Shown here piece after piece: positions 35,094 through 47,378 of a stretch of 64,000 nt of DNA (position 1 is its first letter; each line of letters starts with the position of its first letter). Below the pieces are notes generated by a model. It did no database searches. It had not been told where the DNA came from and saw only the letters and a program-made list of their open reading frames with translations. The translations under genes and the position numbers were made by a program. The stretch is from Ceraceosorus guamensis (taxonomy: Eukaryota; Basidiomycota; Exobasidiomycetes; Ceraceosorales; Ceraceosoraceae). Where the stretch lies: positions 124,001 through 188,000 of the forward strand of contig NW_020290039.1 in assembly GCF_003144195.1 (NCBI RefSeq), read 5' to 3'.

Positions 35094-38000
35094 GTTTGCA
35101 AGTCGCTGTACGTGTGTGTATATGCGATAAGACGGTCAAGAGATTATGAGTGAGGTTAAAATGTGATCGAGCACCGATGACCAGAAGATTGGTTATCGGG
35201 AGGGACGGAGGTGTGTCAAGATAGCAAACCCAGCTGTCTTAACAGACTCGAAAGCCCAGTGTGAAGAGTAGGAAGAAGGGTGAAGGGGGGGGGGGAGTGT
35301 CGGTTGGTGGAAGGTCGGGTGAGGTTGAGGTCGGGAAGGTGCAGAGCTGACCGTGGGGGGAGGGGTAGGTTCCCAATCAGCCGAAGCGGACGCCTTCTGA
35401 CCTTTTGAATAGCGAGAGGGAGGAATGCTTCGCGCGCGGCGCTTGTTGGTTGGTTGGGCTCAGGGGTCCGCGGCAGCTTGCGCGCCTACGCAGTCAACGG
35501 CTGAGACCCGTCGACCGCACGCGCATTTGCAGAGTAGATTCTGCTGGAGGGCCCGTCGGCCTCCGCCTCTACACTCGCCATGTGCCCCAATCTAGCCGGT
35601 GAGGGCCGCCGACCATCACTTCAAAATCGAGCAAGCGCGCACCTGCAGGCGCCAGGGAGATAGCGCAATTGGGCGGAACAGCAGAGGTGTCAGGATGCGG
35701 TCTGCACGCAGCTCGGCCGGTCGACCGTTCGGTTTAGAGCGGACATGCTGCACACCCACGTCTGCAGCATCATCATCGACAGACAGCATCTGCAGCAGTG
35801 AGCGGCGCCGAGCAATCCTAGACCCGTGGCGAGACATGGGCCAGCAGTCTCGGCACTTGAAGAGTCTCGCAAATCACGTACAGGAATCGAAAGATTAACG
35901 CCGACACGTCTGCGTTGGCTCCTTGAGGCATCTGTTCGAAGCTTGGCTCTCCCCTGCGTCTCATTTGGAGCGATCCAAATTGGTAGCGGAGGTGTCTGCG
36001 TACCTTTCCCCCCCCCCCCCCTTCTCCTCTTTCTCTCTCAAATCATGCAGCATTCTATCGAGTCGGACTGCACCCTGTCAGTCAAGTGACTTGAAGCGCA
36101 GGCATCGAGGTTGACAGAGCGAACGCCCGCCGAATGATGAACATTCAAATTGAATAGCAGCAGCAAGCAGCATCGAGAGCGGCACAATTCGGTCATTTGG
36201 TGCAATGCCGCCACGCACGCGATCCGAATGCGAAAACTTTCTTCTGCGTGTTTGCCTGCCATCAGCTCTACTGGACTGGACTGTGACTGTACTGCACCAC
36301 GCATCGGGGCATCCACAAGCTGGCTGACCTTTGCCGTGGCCGTGCCGAGGAAATCTTTGCCAGCATCAGCAAGCATTGTAGCAGCCCCGACCGGTAAGCC
36401 GCTCGGCGACGTCGCGTTTCGTCGATTGCAGTACTCAATCGGCATTGGGCGGTCGACACAGACGAGCACTTTCAAAAGGCCAGCCAGCAGCTCCGACCGG
36501 CCCATGGAATCGGCCGCACGCACTTTGTTGCTCTCCCTCCCACTTGTCCCACTTGTCTCTCTCGGCCGGGCTTGTCGCATAGGCCGCAAGGAAGCGGCTA
36601 CTAGCATGGACATCCGCACCTCGCGCTACAACCGAGCCCCAGCACCCTCAACGAACCATTGCTAAATCCACATCAGCCAGCACCGACTAGCGTCTCTCTG
36701 ATCTCAAAGCCAAGAAGTACCAAGACATGGCTACTCCTTCTAGGGGAATGGACAGGAACGGCGCGGTGTTCAAAGGGGCTCGCTGACCGGTGGACGCCCG
36801 CTTGCGCTAGCATCTGCTTGATGGCTTGCCTGCTTGCTTGCTTTTAGCTACGGTGGATCGATCGTGAGCAACGACGCCCTGGTGCGTAGATTGAGACAGG
36901 TCCAGCACTGCAAGTCAATCGATCGCGCCCGCGCCTGCCCCTGCTCGTTGCATGCTTGTCGATCCAGCCGCAACGAGGGGCACTTCACCGTACCGACTTG
37001 CACGTCCCCTCTATTGCATGATTTGACGGCAATGTCGTCGTCCTTTCGAGATGCGCTGCTGCACGTCAGGCACGGTGGAAGGAATGGATGCATGACTTTC
37101 GCCGTGCTCTGCTTTTGCTCTCCATGTGTACGGAAAGTCTAGCGCGCCTAGGCGCATCTGGGACCTGTAGGCATGCCAAAGGCAGTTTGACCGCCGTGCT
37201 TTGAAGCTCATCGAGGCGGACGACAAGTGCAGCTGCGTGCGTGCATGCATGCAATAAATGAGATGCGACACTCATCACTTTGCTGGCGCGATTTAGCCTG
37301 CTGTAAGGCGAATAATGACGCGAAAGCGACTTAATGATGATGTCTCGGCTAACCGCTCTGCAGGCAAACACACAACACGCACGCAGAGCCACACGCGCAC
37401 GCCGCTGCATGCTCATCTTGGGTACATCCAGCAGTTATACGAATGCGGCGGTGACAGCCACGCACGCTCGATCAACCGCCGACTGCTGCTGACGCGCGCC
37501 GCCACAATTTGCTCGTCCGTAATCGTCGCGAGTCGCGAGTGGTCAAGGAATATTCCGACCTTTCCTCCCGCGCGCGCGCACGCTGCGCATTGAATCGAAG
37601 ATGATATGTAGATGTATATAGCATAGATGCCGTCCGTTGACCACCTCCGCTGCCTCCAGCTTGGATACATGCGTACTCGGGCGATTCTAGAGAGCCTGCC
37701 CTGAGCAGCTCGACAGCTTTTTCGATTTGAGGATGCACACGTCAGTCATGGGTCATCGAGGCGTGAATGCGACATCACAAGCTCGAATGCTGGCGGTGAC
37801 AGTTCCAGTGCGCGCACATATCTGCAAGCTTTCCTGTCCGCGCACGGTCATGAGGACGTACACACACACACTGATGGTGGGCCTGTGAAGCCTCGTGTAC
37901 TGCAGCCACGCATCCAGCAGCAGCGGCTGTACACAATCGTGAATTGCGAATCACAACGACGACCGAGTCACGAGTGGTGTGGGTGCAGCATGCCTGCGTG

Positions 38001-40992
38001 CACTTAGTCTACGAAGAAACGATTTTCACGATTGTGATTCACGATTGAAACCGTCGGACTTGCACCGCGGTGTCGATGCAGAGATCGAGCGCAGTCAGAT
38101 GATGAGCGAGCGAGTGTTTCTTATCGCGAATACCAGCTCTGATGGCGGACGATGACGCTCGCGCGGCAATCACAAATCTCCGTCGTGAATCACAAGCAAG
38201 AATGTTACTGGTGAATGCTCGGCCCCCCCCCCCCCCCCGCCCTTTTCCTCGATCCAGATCCGAACCGAAGGTCAAAACCCAGCAGCCGATCGTAACGGCC
38301 ACATCCGCGATGCCAAACGTGCATCCGACGGGTGGCTGTTGCGGGCGGCCTTTGTGCGTTTGTCCTTTTGTTTTCCCACATCTTGAACCCGCTCGTTGCC
38401 AATGACTGCCGCCACGCTGCTTGCTCAACGACAGAATGCGCGGTGGGGGAGATGTGCAATTCTGATGATTGTTTACTACCGCCTTGGCAAGCAGTGATGA
38501 TAAGCTAGCGGATAGCGCAGGCCTCTTGGCCTTGCCGCCAAGAAAGCGCCCAAGATTCAGTTAGCAGCGCGGCACGAGTTTTGGGGACGGGTAGCTAGGA
38601 TGATGGATGGATGGATGACCTTTGCAGCATCTTTTTGCCGTCGGTGGCGCCTGTACAAGCATCTGGGGATATGTACATATGCGCGCACAGACCAGATGAA
38701 GCACATCTAGCGAATTCTTGGCCCTGATAGTGACGACTGCCCACCTTGGACCTGGTATAGACCGTTCAAATCTTGAAAGGTCAAAAGGTCACCGCCATGG
38801 TGCCGCTGCTCGCACAAAGGCTCGATCGAGTCCAAATCGAGAAGCGCTGCTGCAAGCATGCGGGCTCCAAGTCTTGGCACATGACATGACCTTCCCCCCT
38901 CACGTGAAATCAGCAAGACTGTTGCTGCTGAAATTAGCATCCAGCAGGCGGACCAGAAACGCCGGCAGGTCCATATCGAGCACGTCTGTGCATCTATAGC
39001 GAGGCGCAAAAGGGATGCTCCCAGGTCACCGACAGCAGAGAAAAGCTTCCGGGGCCAGAAGTGACGGTTGTTGACGCGGAGAGAGCCGTTTTGAGGGGAG
39101 GCACGATTCTTTGTGCGCAAACGTTCTAGCGCGAAGTCCTGAGCTTGGCAGTCGTGCATGAGCCTCGCGCAGTGGAGAGATCTGGAAATCGTGAATGGCA
39201 CGCCTCCTGACTTCGAGCAAGCTGACTGACCAGTTTGGGCCGTCACAATTTTCGGAGATTTGAGCGTCACCTCCTCGACTTGCGACACACTATGACTGCA
39301 GCCAGATTCAGCATTCACAAGCGAGCGTGGCAGCGTAGTCAATAAAAGAGTGGGTAAAGCGCAGATGAGGTACACGAATGCCTCGGTTGTCCCCCCACGG
39401 CCTCCGCAGTACTTAATAAGCTCAGCAACCACGCACGAGCCTCGCGTTTGCCAAGAAAGCCTAATTTCGGCGCTGCATTTCTCCCAGGACTCATCTGTAT
39501 CTTACACCCATTTGAAGGTACCTGGAGCCTTCTGCTTTGCTTTAGCGGGTGCTTGGCTAGCTTGTGGTCAAGGCGGGCGCACAACACGTCGCCATGCAGG
39601 GTTCATTAGGGCGGTGTGCGATGCCATGCAGACGTCCGCCGAGTTTGTTCTTTTCTTTGGAAGACGTGACTGTCACGCTCACTTGATCTGCGTCGCGATA
39701 GGAGGTCAACAGAAAGTTGATGATGTGCAGAAGAGAGAGACGCTCAAGGGTCAAAAGTTACCAGGATGGGTGATCAGACAGTTGTCCGCCCACCAAGACT
39801 GTGGTCAGCGATGCGCTCTAAAGAAGCAGCATTGCCCAATCACGTGAATGTGAAAGTGGAAAACTTGACACCTCTTGAGGTGGCTGGGTAGCAGGCGCAA
39901 CCACATCACTCGACTTTTGACACTCGAGACTCCCACACCTCTCGACGCAGACGTTTCACACATTGAATGCGACCCACCCAATGCGAACACAAGCCGCACT
40001 CCAGTCGCAAGCCCTCCAGTCGAAGTCACTCATCGATAATGCGCAGCTATCAGGCGCAACACGGCGAAGGCCTGGCCTAGATCAGCCACCAGCATACACG
40101 TACATCTTCTCTTCCCGCGGGGCAAAAACCTGTTCCGGTCGTGCGCGCGCATCTGCAAGCACGAGAACAATGCAATGTGCACCTGCTGGTTACCTATACC
40201 TGCTATACTGACTGACTGCACTTGCTCGAGACTAGACCCGTCATTGAGTCCTTATTCCTCCCTTCGACTCGTGACTATCGACTAGCGGTGTAGAGATCGA
40301 CCGAAGGAGGACCGGCGATGCTTTGCCCCCCGCCCCCCAGAAGCCGCCGCGATGTTCCTACCCGGGGACATCGTTACCTTTTGCCAGGGAGCGCCCATGC
40401 GACGGTGCCTCGCAAGGAAAGCAGTTCTCAGCGCTGACATCCCTGGACTGGGCCGAGGGTCAAGGGCGCCCGCCGACAGGCTTCCGTTACGCGCTACTCG
40501 AACCTCTCTGCTTCAATTGCCTGCATGGTGTCCGATCCAAGCTCCGCCCAGCGTACGTGGGTCGGGCAGCAGTAGCCTGAAGCTTGACGCCCCACTTTTC
40601 AAAAGCTCTGACAAAAGTCAGATCGTGTCAGGAAAAAGGCTTCCACGTGCATGGATCACATTTGCGAATGCAAAAAGGTATTCTTACAACAGGTATAGCG
40701 TGCGCAAAAGAAAGTTGGGAGTGCATCGTCGTATGGGGAAGCAAGCGAGCGCAAGGAGACAAAGTCTGGATGCCTCGAGGATGGTGGATGTATTACAGTG
40801 AAAAGTAGCGAATGATGTATGATTGCAGAAGCCGATGCTTGAAAAATGGTGAAGACGGTAAAGGCGCGCCGAGCGCTTCTATATGGCTAGTGACTAGAGA
40901 GACGAGGGGCGAAAGAGATGTCCCCGATCCGAATCCCGACCGTTGAGGGTACGATGACTTTGAGTTGACGACGGTAGCGTGTTGACCAGCAG
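35094..40992. other. Gene-poor 5.9 kb region upstream of PMA1
   Basis: The longest stretch without a convincing gene. Near PMA1 it is G-rich on plus (C/T-rich on the PMA1 coding strand), with an 11-G run at 35285-35295 and an ATTGG box at 35373-35377 in PMA1 orientation. It also has C-runs at 36008-36021 and 38223-38238, GCATGCATGC runs near 37230-37252, and inverted TTCACGATTGTGATTCACGA at 38024-38043. Open frames on both strands reach 170-240 codons but are not recognisable (see the finding at 38707-39432). The PMA1 promoter and possibly non-coding transcription are the likeliest content. Confidence 0.5.
38223..38238. repeat. Poly-C run (16)
   Basis: Sixteen consecutive C, likely unstable in length and a sequencing risk. 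A second run of 14 C lies at 36008-36021. Confidence 0.9.
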
Positions 40993-42334
40993 TCAGCGGT
41001 AAAGCTCAGTGAAGAAGATCATTTTGTTTCCGTCGTGGTCGACCACATGGGCTTCCCTCTGACCGCTTGCCTGTCGAGAAGAGTCGCAAATCGGGGCGGG
41101 CCGTCCGATGTCAGGCAATGTTCCATTTGCTTCACTGACTCGTGATCAACTCACCTTGTTCTGTGGTTTGCTCTGCAGCTTGGCAGAGCCTTGGTAGAAG
41201 CGTGGAAAGTATTCTTCTCCCGTGGGCACCAGTGCGTCGAGCTTCGTCGAGATTTCCTTATAGTATGCTGTGAAGGATTCGCAAGTTATCAGCTGCACGT
41301 TTCAGGACAGCGCAGCGTTGCTGCGCTCGACAGCAGTGGCGCGGATACACACCATCCACATCGTCCACCGCAATGTAAAGAGTCGACCTTTGGCACGGTT
41401 CGCGCTGTCCGTCGTCGCCTACGGGTGGCAGGCGCAGGTAGAGTTCCACACCTTCGATTGGTGCCCTTCCCTGCCGAACGGTCCTTCCGGCTCCATTGAC
41501 TTCGCCCGCAACGGCGCGAACAATGTTTGCTCGGGCTTCGGTGGGTCTGTCCACCAATGAGAATCCGAGGACCTGGGTGTAGAAGGGCAGCGAGAGATTG
41601 ACGCTGTGGTGGTCGCGATGGCAAGAACGGTGGTCATTGTGAGCCAAAACATGTTCACGAACGTTTGACTCATATCCGACCCGCTCGAATACCATGAGCG
41701 CGGGTAGACTCACGAAGTGACCATTAGAGAAGGAATGACTTTGCTGAAGTGCGCCCTGCGCGTCATCTTCGGAGAAGCTTCGCAAATCGAGTGCATAGGT
41801 CAGTTGATTGATCAGTGCAGCCACAAATCGCCGACCTAGCCACCTTCGCGGCCAACTCACACAGCGGGCTTCGATCCACTGTCTCATCAGATTCCCACAT
41901 GCGCTCGTGAGGTGGAACGTATTGAGTAGTGTGGAGGTGCGACCCTTTGACGCCCATGTTCGTACTTCGGGGGAGTCTGTTCGCATCGGAAGTGATTCTG
42001 TGAGGTAAGGAGAGCAGGTGCAGCGCCTCTCGTCAGCATGTTTTTTGTCCTCGTCAACAGGCAAAGCCACGCCAATTTACCGTCCGATTGCTCACTTTAC
42101 ATTTGCTTCGCTGATGGCCGCGTTCCAGGCTTCTTGCTCTTGATCGGACAACACTAGTCTGACTTTGGGCTTTCCAGCAGTACAAGCCATGCTGTCCGAG
42201 GTGGTGCTTTCGCTCGAGGTGGACTCCAATGTGCTCGCCGAGCATGCCGACGGCGTGGAGGGTCGTGACGAGACGGATGCAGGGCTGAATGCTGTCCCGT
42301 CAGGTCTTGTGATGGTGATCGGTGCCGCACACAT
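40993..42334 (-). CDS. VOC/glyoxalase-fold protein
   Basis: Six exons on minus: 42334-42096, 41997-41861, 41777-41714 (64 nt), 41603-41353, 41267-41155, 41070-40993; introns 83-110 nt; 293 residues. Seen: one VOC (glyoxalase I/bleomycin-resistance/dioxygenase) domain assembled across exons 3-6: FSKVIPSLMVTSVNLSLPFY then TQVLGFSLVDRP, GVELYLRLP, STLYIAVDDVDAYYKEI, and the closing strand VVDHDGNKMIFFTEL. Joining these pieces needs every intron listed. Family knowledge: VOC proteins use paired beta-alpha-beta-beta-beta units and often a metal, acting as isomerases, dioxygenases or drug-binding proteins. The substrate here cannot be told. Residues 1-130 are not VOC-like. The start at 42334 adds a Ser/Thr-rich leader; an in-frame ATG at 42190 (MACTAGKPKVRLVLSDQ) is the alternative. 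Confidence 0.72.
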
Positions 42335-44935
42335 GGCGAATTTGATAGCTCTCGAGTTGGGCTTGATCGCGACGAATTAGGCGAGACTTTTGGCTCAGGC
42401 GGTTGCCATCGATGAATGCGTGCGTGTGGAGGCGATGCCGGGCGTGCACAGAGTATATGTGGTTGCCTGCTCTCGATTCGTTATTGCCGCTCGAGAAGGC
42501 GCTCGACGTCTACCGAGCCAGGGATGTTGGTGTTGCGAATCCAACGCTCACGGATGAATGACCCGCGATGGTGATGAGGGCGGATGGGAATCCTCGCATG
42601 TCACGAATGCTAAAGTCATCAGCAATGACCTTAGTGGAGATCTCCGTCGAGTGCGTCGCGGAGCTTGTTCACGATAAGCTCTTGTTTCTGTTGTGCGCGT
42701 GCGCTTGCGTCTGGGTGGCGTAGATCAGCCATCCGTGGGTGCTGCGAGCGTGCGTGCGTGCATGCATGCAGACAGCCACCCACCCATGCACTTGAACTCA
42801 ATTCGTCAGTCGTGACTCACGACTACGGCTTGCTGCGCAGTCACTCATGCAGTGCCCACACGCGCGCGCGGATAGGCAGGTCCGAAATGAGTCCGTGCAT
42901 GAGTGCTGCGAGTCTTGTTTTGGCGGCCTGCGCTGCTGCTCGATCATGCGCGGCACGCACCGCTTTCAATCTTGAATCCAGCAGATTAATTCAGTCGTGA
43001 GTCGTGAGTCGTGAGTCGTGAGTGGGGCACTGCATGGGCGCACGCGCATCGTAAGGGCGGGCGAGAGGATGTTGTGGGGTAAGGCTGTAGGCAAATCTAG
43101 CAGCAGAGTTGGCTTCCGTGCATGCAAGCATGCAATAAGCATCGGCAGCAGTACTGTAGCAGCAGCTAGCATACATGTAAGCCAAAATAGTAAGCAGCCC
43201 AAAACACACGCAAAGTGCTGGCGAGCATCAGCGCGCACAGAAGCAAGCAACCAAGAATCTTGAATTAAGCAGGCCACGCTCGATCGAATTGTGACTTGCT
43301 ACATAATGTGACTACCACTGTCGGTGCGCGTTCGGTGCACGCAACCACAAACAAAAGGGTCGGAGCCACATTGAAGTAGTACTCAAGACTAGTAGTAGTA
43401 CGAAGCTGTCGAACCAAAAAAGCAGGGTGGGAGTTCCTACGTACGATTATAACCATCGTACAAACTGCTATCAATCACGCTGCTGATGAGGAAGGACTCT
43501 TGATTCCTTGATATATCGCATGTGAACACGGTCAAGGAGGAGTAGTAGAAGCCATGCAGCAGCAGCCCTTGACCAGCCCAGACGTCGCAGCCCGAAGTCG
43601 TGAATCTAAAGGCACGTTCCTTGACTCCTTTAAATCGGCGAGTGTTAATTTTGAGTTGAGTGTTGAATGACTTTCGGGCCGCGCGTGAGCTGACCCCGTC
43701 CGCAATTAAGGTGCATGCAGCAAGAGCAGCAATCTTGAATGCGAATTAAGTGCTGCGTGTATCATGCTGCTGTGCCAGACACTGCGGTAGTCACTAGTCA
43801 CCATGCCGTCAATTCTCACGCTGACCCAAAGCAACACGGGGTTGCTCGACCAACCCGACCACATCACTTATACACCACTTTGACTGATAGTCGTGGGTGG
43901 CGTGACCGCGACATGCTATTGACCTTCTTGACTTGCTGTGTGCATCAGACACCATATGCTGTCCTGCGTTCGGCTTGTACTCAACTCTTCATAGTCACGG
44001 GTTTGACGCGCGGCAACTGCCTGACGCATCCGGCTGCTCCGTGCGCGCCTCGCCAGCAGCAAAGCGAGTCGATGATGATTCGCTCTGCATCCACGCTTCA
44101 AGATTGTTGTCGCACTCAAGACTGCTGCGGTGTGCATAGGCGAGGAGTTGCGACGCTTTCCCAGCAGGCTGAGCGTGCTCCATGCCGTCGTAGACATGCG
44201 GTTGCGCAAAAAGTCTTGGTCGCTGAGGATGCTTGGGCTGCCCTCCATGCTGCGCACGCTGACCACTTTTCACTTTTGCATCCAGGATCGGCGCTCACTC
44301 CTCCTCCTAACCCCTTCCCTGCTCCAGCGTTTGGTTTCTTCACTGCCAGCCGTGACCGCACAGACTGGTCATAGCCCCTGGATTCGCATTGCCTCTCACG
44401 CTCAAATCGATGCTTAAATGCTTCGCTTGTGTGTATTGAGCTAGATGACCCACAAATGTGATGGGGAGACTGCGTGCGTTCACAGTGCGAGCACACTCAC
44501 AAGACTCACGACTGTCGGCACCTGTTGCACGATGAGCGCGAGCAGTTTCGCGCGAGTGCCGCTTGCGGATAGCGCGGAAGTTTGGATGGGAGGTGATGAT
44601 GGTCACGTGTCCCAGGAGCGCTTAACAGCAGCAACAGTCAAGAGACGTGAGTCATGTGGAGGTCGCAACGCGTCTTTTTGAGACGCAATCGGTTGATGAG
44701 TCGAGCGCTGACACATCTTCCGCGTTTGTAGGATGGTACGCGGTACATGCTGATCGAACGTTTGCATGGAATTTGAACGAACGAAGCCATGAATGCGCTC
44801 GCTCGCTCGACCGCTCAAGCCTTCATCAAGATGTCCTCGACAGCTTCGCTTTGATCGATGGTCTTGACCTTTACCTTCAATCGAGCCCACTTGGACGAGT
44901 GCAAATATCGCAAGCTCATCGGCCTTGCATAGTTG
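42335..44935. promoter_or_regulatory. Divergent upstream region of the VOC gene and the photolyase gene
   Basis: 2.6 kb between divergent starts. It holds GTGCGTGCGTGCATGCATGC near 42750, a perfect GTCGTGA tandem repeat (42994-43021) and many GACTCAC/GTGAGTC motifs. Open frames such as 43739-44374 (plus) have no recognisable domain. Light-responsive elements of the photolyase, if any, would lie here, but I cannot identify one. Confidence 0.5.
42994..43024. repeat. Period-7 tandem repeat (GTCGTGA)4
   Basis: Four perfect copies of GTCGTGA in the region between the VOC gene and the photolyase. The rotation GTGAGTC differs by one base from GTGAATC, the unit at 599-625 and 61104-61156. Confidence 0.95.
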
Positions 44936-47378
44936 ATGATAGCGAGGTGCTTTGCAAGTCCGCTTGCTCGACTCGCTAAAATACCACATCCAGAACTCGC
45001 TGCCCAGCTTTTGAGCGCCCGAATCGCAAGGCCTAGTCTTCCAGCGCACACGCTGCACACATCGCCGACCGCGATGGCTCCGAAACGAGCAGCTAGCAGA
45101 CGCTCGGAGCATCCTCCATCGGATGCGGAGGAGGAGGTGATGGATCCCAAGCTGGAGCCGGGAGGCGAAGATGGCGGCAAAGGAGATGAGCAAGAAGCCC
45201 CGCCTGCCAAACGCAGCAAGAAGGAGGCTGGTGGCGGCAAAGGTGGAGTCAAGAAGGAGGAAGGTATGAAGAGGGTCACGCAGGTCAACATTGCTTCGGA
45301 TGCAGAGCATCGCTATCACAGGACAGGCGTGCATGAGGGCATCAAGTGGGCCACCAACGATCTCAATCAGACAAAGGACAAGCACTCTTTGCCCGAAGAT
45401 GTGACGCCGCGCGAGACGCTGACTCGAGCGCTCAAGAAGCAAGGCAGCAGGCCGAAAGATCATGCGAAGGGCAACGTGGTGCATTGGATGGGAATGAGGG
45501 ATCTGAGAATCGAGGACAGCAGAGCTTTGGAAGCTGCGAGTCAACGAGCAAAGCAGAATGGCAAGCACCTAATCGTCCTCTTTGTCCTCTCGCCCGGCGA
45601 CTATGCCGCTCACGATCGCAGCTCTCGCCGCATAGACTTTGTCCTTCGAACACTCCGCATCTTGCAAAAAGAGCTGGCAGAGCTCAACATTCCGCTCGCA
45701 ATCGAAAGTACCGACGATCGCAAATCGATATCGCAGCGTGTGCTCCAAAAATGCAAGGAGTGGCAGGCGTCGGATCTGTTTGCCAACATCGAGCACGAGG
45801 TGGACGAGCTGTGGCAGAAATCGAGCGCTGTGTCGGGAGCGCACGAATACGGCGTGCACGCTGAATGCTTGGAAGACGTCTACGTCGTCCCGCCCGGCAG
45901 CGTCAAAACGAACGATGGCAGGCCGTACGGCGTCTTTTCGCCCTGGAACAAAAAGTGGACGGAGCATCTTCGGCAAAACCCTGATCTGCTCGAGCCTTCG
46001 GAAAAGCCTTCCGAGAACGATGCTAGTGCGCGCAAGGACGAAAAGTTGAGAAAGTTATTCGATGCAAAGGTGCCCAGCTCGGTCAAAGGATTCGAGTGTG
46101 TGGATCGGGAATACATGGAGAAGCTGTGGCCGGCGGGCACAGAGTCTGCGCGTCGAGTGCTGCAGCTCTTTCTGAACAGCAAAGGAGGAGAGGTGAATCC
46201 GGAACCAGCAGCTGCAGAAGCCAAAGGCAAGCAAGTGGGATCGCAGGACAAGGCGTCCAAGATCGCGCAGTACGGATCAGCACGCAACCTCATGTCCGAG
46301 CACGGAACGTCTCGATTATCTCCCTACCTCTCGGCTGGACTCATTTCTGCTCGCGAATGCTTGCGAGCCCTCAAAGAGACCACGGGCGGCAAGTTGCAAG
46401 TGGGAAGAGATTCTGGTCCGGCCATGTGGGCCACCGAAATCTCCTTCAGAGACTTTTACGGTCACGTCCTCAGCGCTTGGCCTAGAGTGTGCATGAGCCG
46501 TGCGTACCTTCGAAAGTACGAGAATGTCAAGTGGGAATACAACGACGAGCAGTTTCAGGCTTGGAAAGAGGGCAAGACTGGATATCCGATTGTAGACGCG
46601 GCAGTCAGACAAGGTGCTAAACAAGGATATGTGAGTGCTGGTGCGATGCATCTACTTGCTGTGCAGTGCGACACACACACCAAGCCAGCGATGAGACGTG
46701 GCTGAAACTTGGTTGCTGCTTGGTATTGCTTCCCACAGATGCACAATCGTGGCAGAATGATCGTGGCGATGTTTCTGACGAAGCATCTCATGTTGGATTG
46801 GCGCATGGGAGAGCAGTGGTTCATGCGCTCCTTTATTGATGGAGATCTAGCGAGCAAGTACGTTTGGCTTTTGTGCGATTGGAAACGCTCCAGACACGTG
46901 GTTGACAGTGTCTCTCCGTGTTCAAAACATTTCAAAAACTCAAGCAAGTAAGTCTGGCTCTGTGCGCAGCGCTCCAAATGCCAGGTACTGACCAACTTAT
47001 CTCTTGACCCCGACTTGTCTCATTCACCAGTGGGTAAGTGTGGATCTATGTGATGTTGACTTTCCAGATGCTGACAATGATTCTTTGCGACGACCCTAAA
47101 GTGGTTGGCAGTGGAGCGCCTCGCTCGGCACCGATCCCCAACCCTACTTTCGCATCTTTGCTCCCACATCCCAATCGGAAAAGTCTGATCCGGACGGCGA
47201 GTATATCAGGCATTGGGTGCCCGAACTGAGAAACGTCAAGGGCAAGGCTATTCATGAACCTTTTACCAGGCTGGGCAAGGAAGAGTTCAAGAAGCTCGGA
47301 TATCCTGAACCCATCGTCGAGCACAAGTGGGCAAGGGAGCGTGCTCTACGCAGATTCAAGGATCCTGGAACGGAGTGA
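44936..47378 (+). CDS. PHR1: Class I CPD photolyase with two 3-nt micro-exons
   Basis: Proposed exons: 44936-46630, 46739-46857, 46945-46947 (CAA), 47031-47033 (TGG), 47102-47378; introns 108, 87, 83 and 68 nt; 698 residues. Seen: the antenna-side fold ([34 protein letters not shown]) and the FAD-binding half ([80 protein letters not shown] then [20 protein letters not shown]). Role: repairs UV-induced cyclobutane pyrimidine dimers using light and FADH-. The N-terminus looks like a mitochondrial presequence ([17 protein letters not shown]), and an in-frame second ATG at 45074 starts [12 protein letters not shown], with another basic cluster PPAKRSKKE that could be a nuclear signal. So dual targeting is plausible, as for yeast Phr1. 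Without both micro-exons the invariant NNGG motif is incomplete. Confidence 0.92.

Noticed and set aside
36038-36665. Overlapping 171- and 193-codon frames on opposite strands upstream of PMA1
   Set aside because: Neither has a known motif and both cross simple-sequence DNA; a GC-rich window gives such frames by chance.
43739-44374. 211-codon plus-strand frame between the VOC gene and the photolyase
   Set aside because: Composition is Cys/His/Arg-rich and repeat-like, with no domain and an equally long frame on the other strand.
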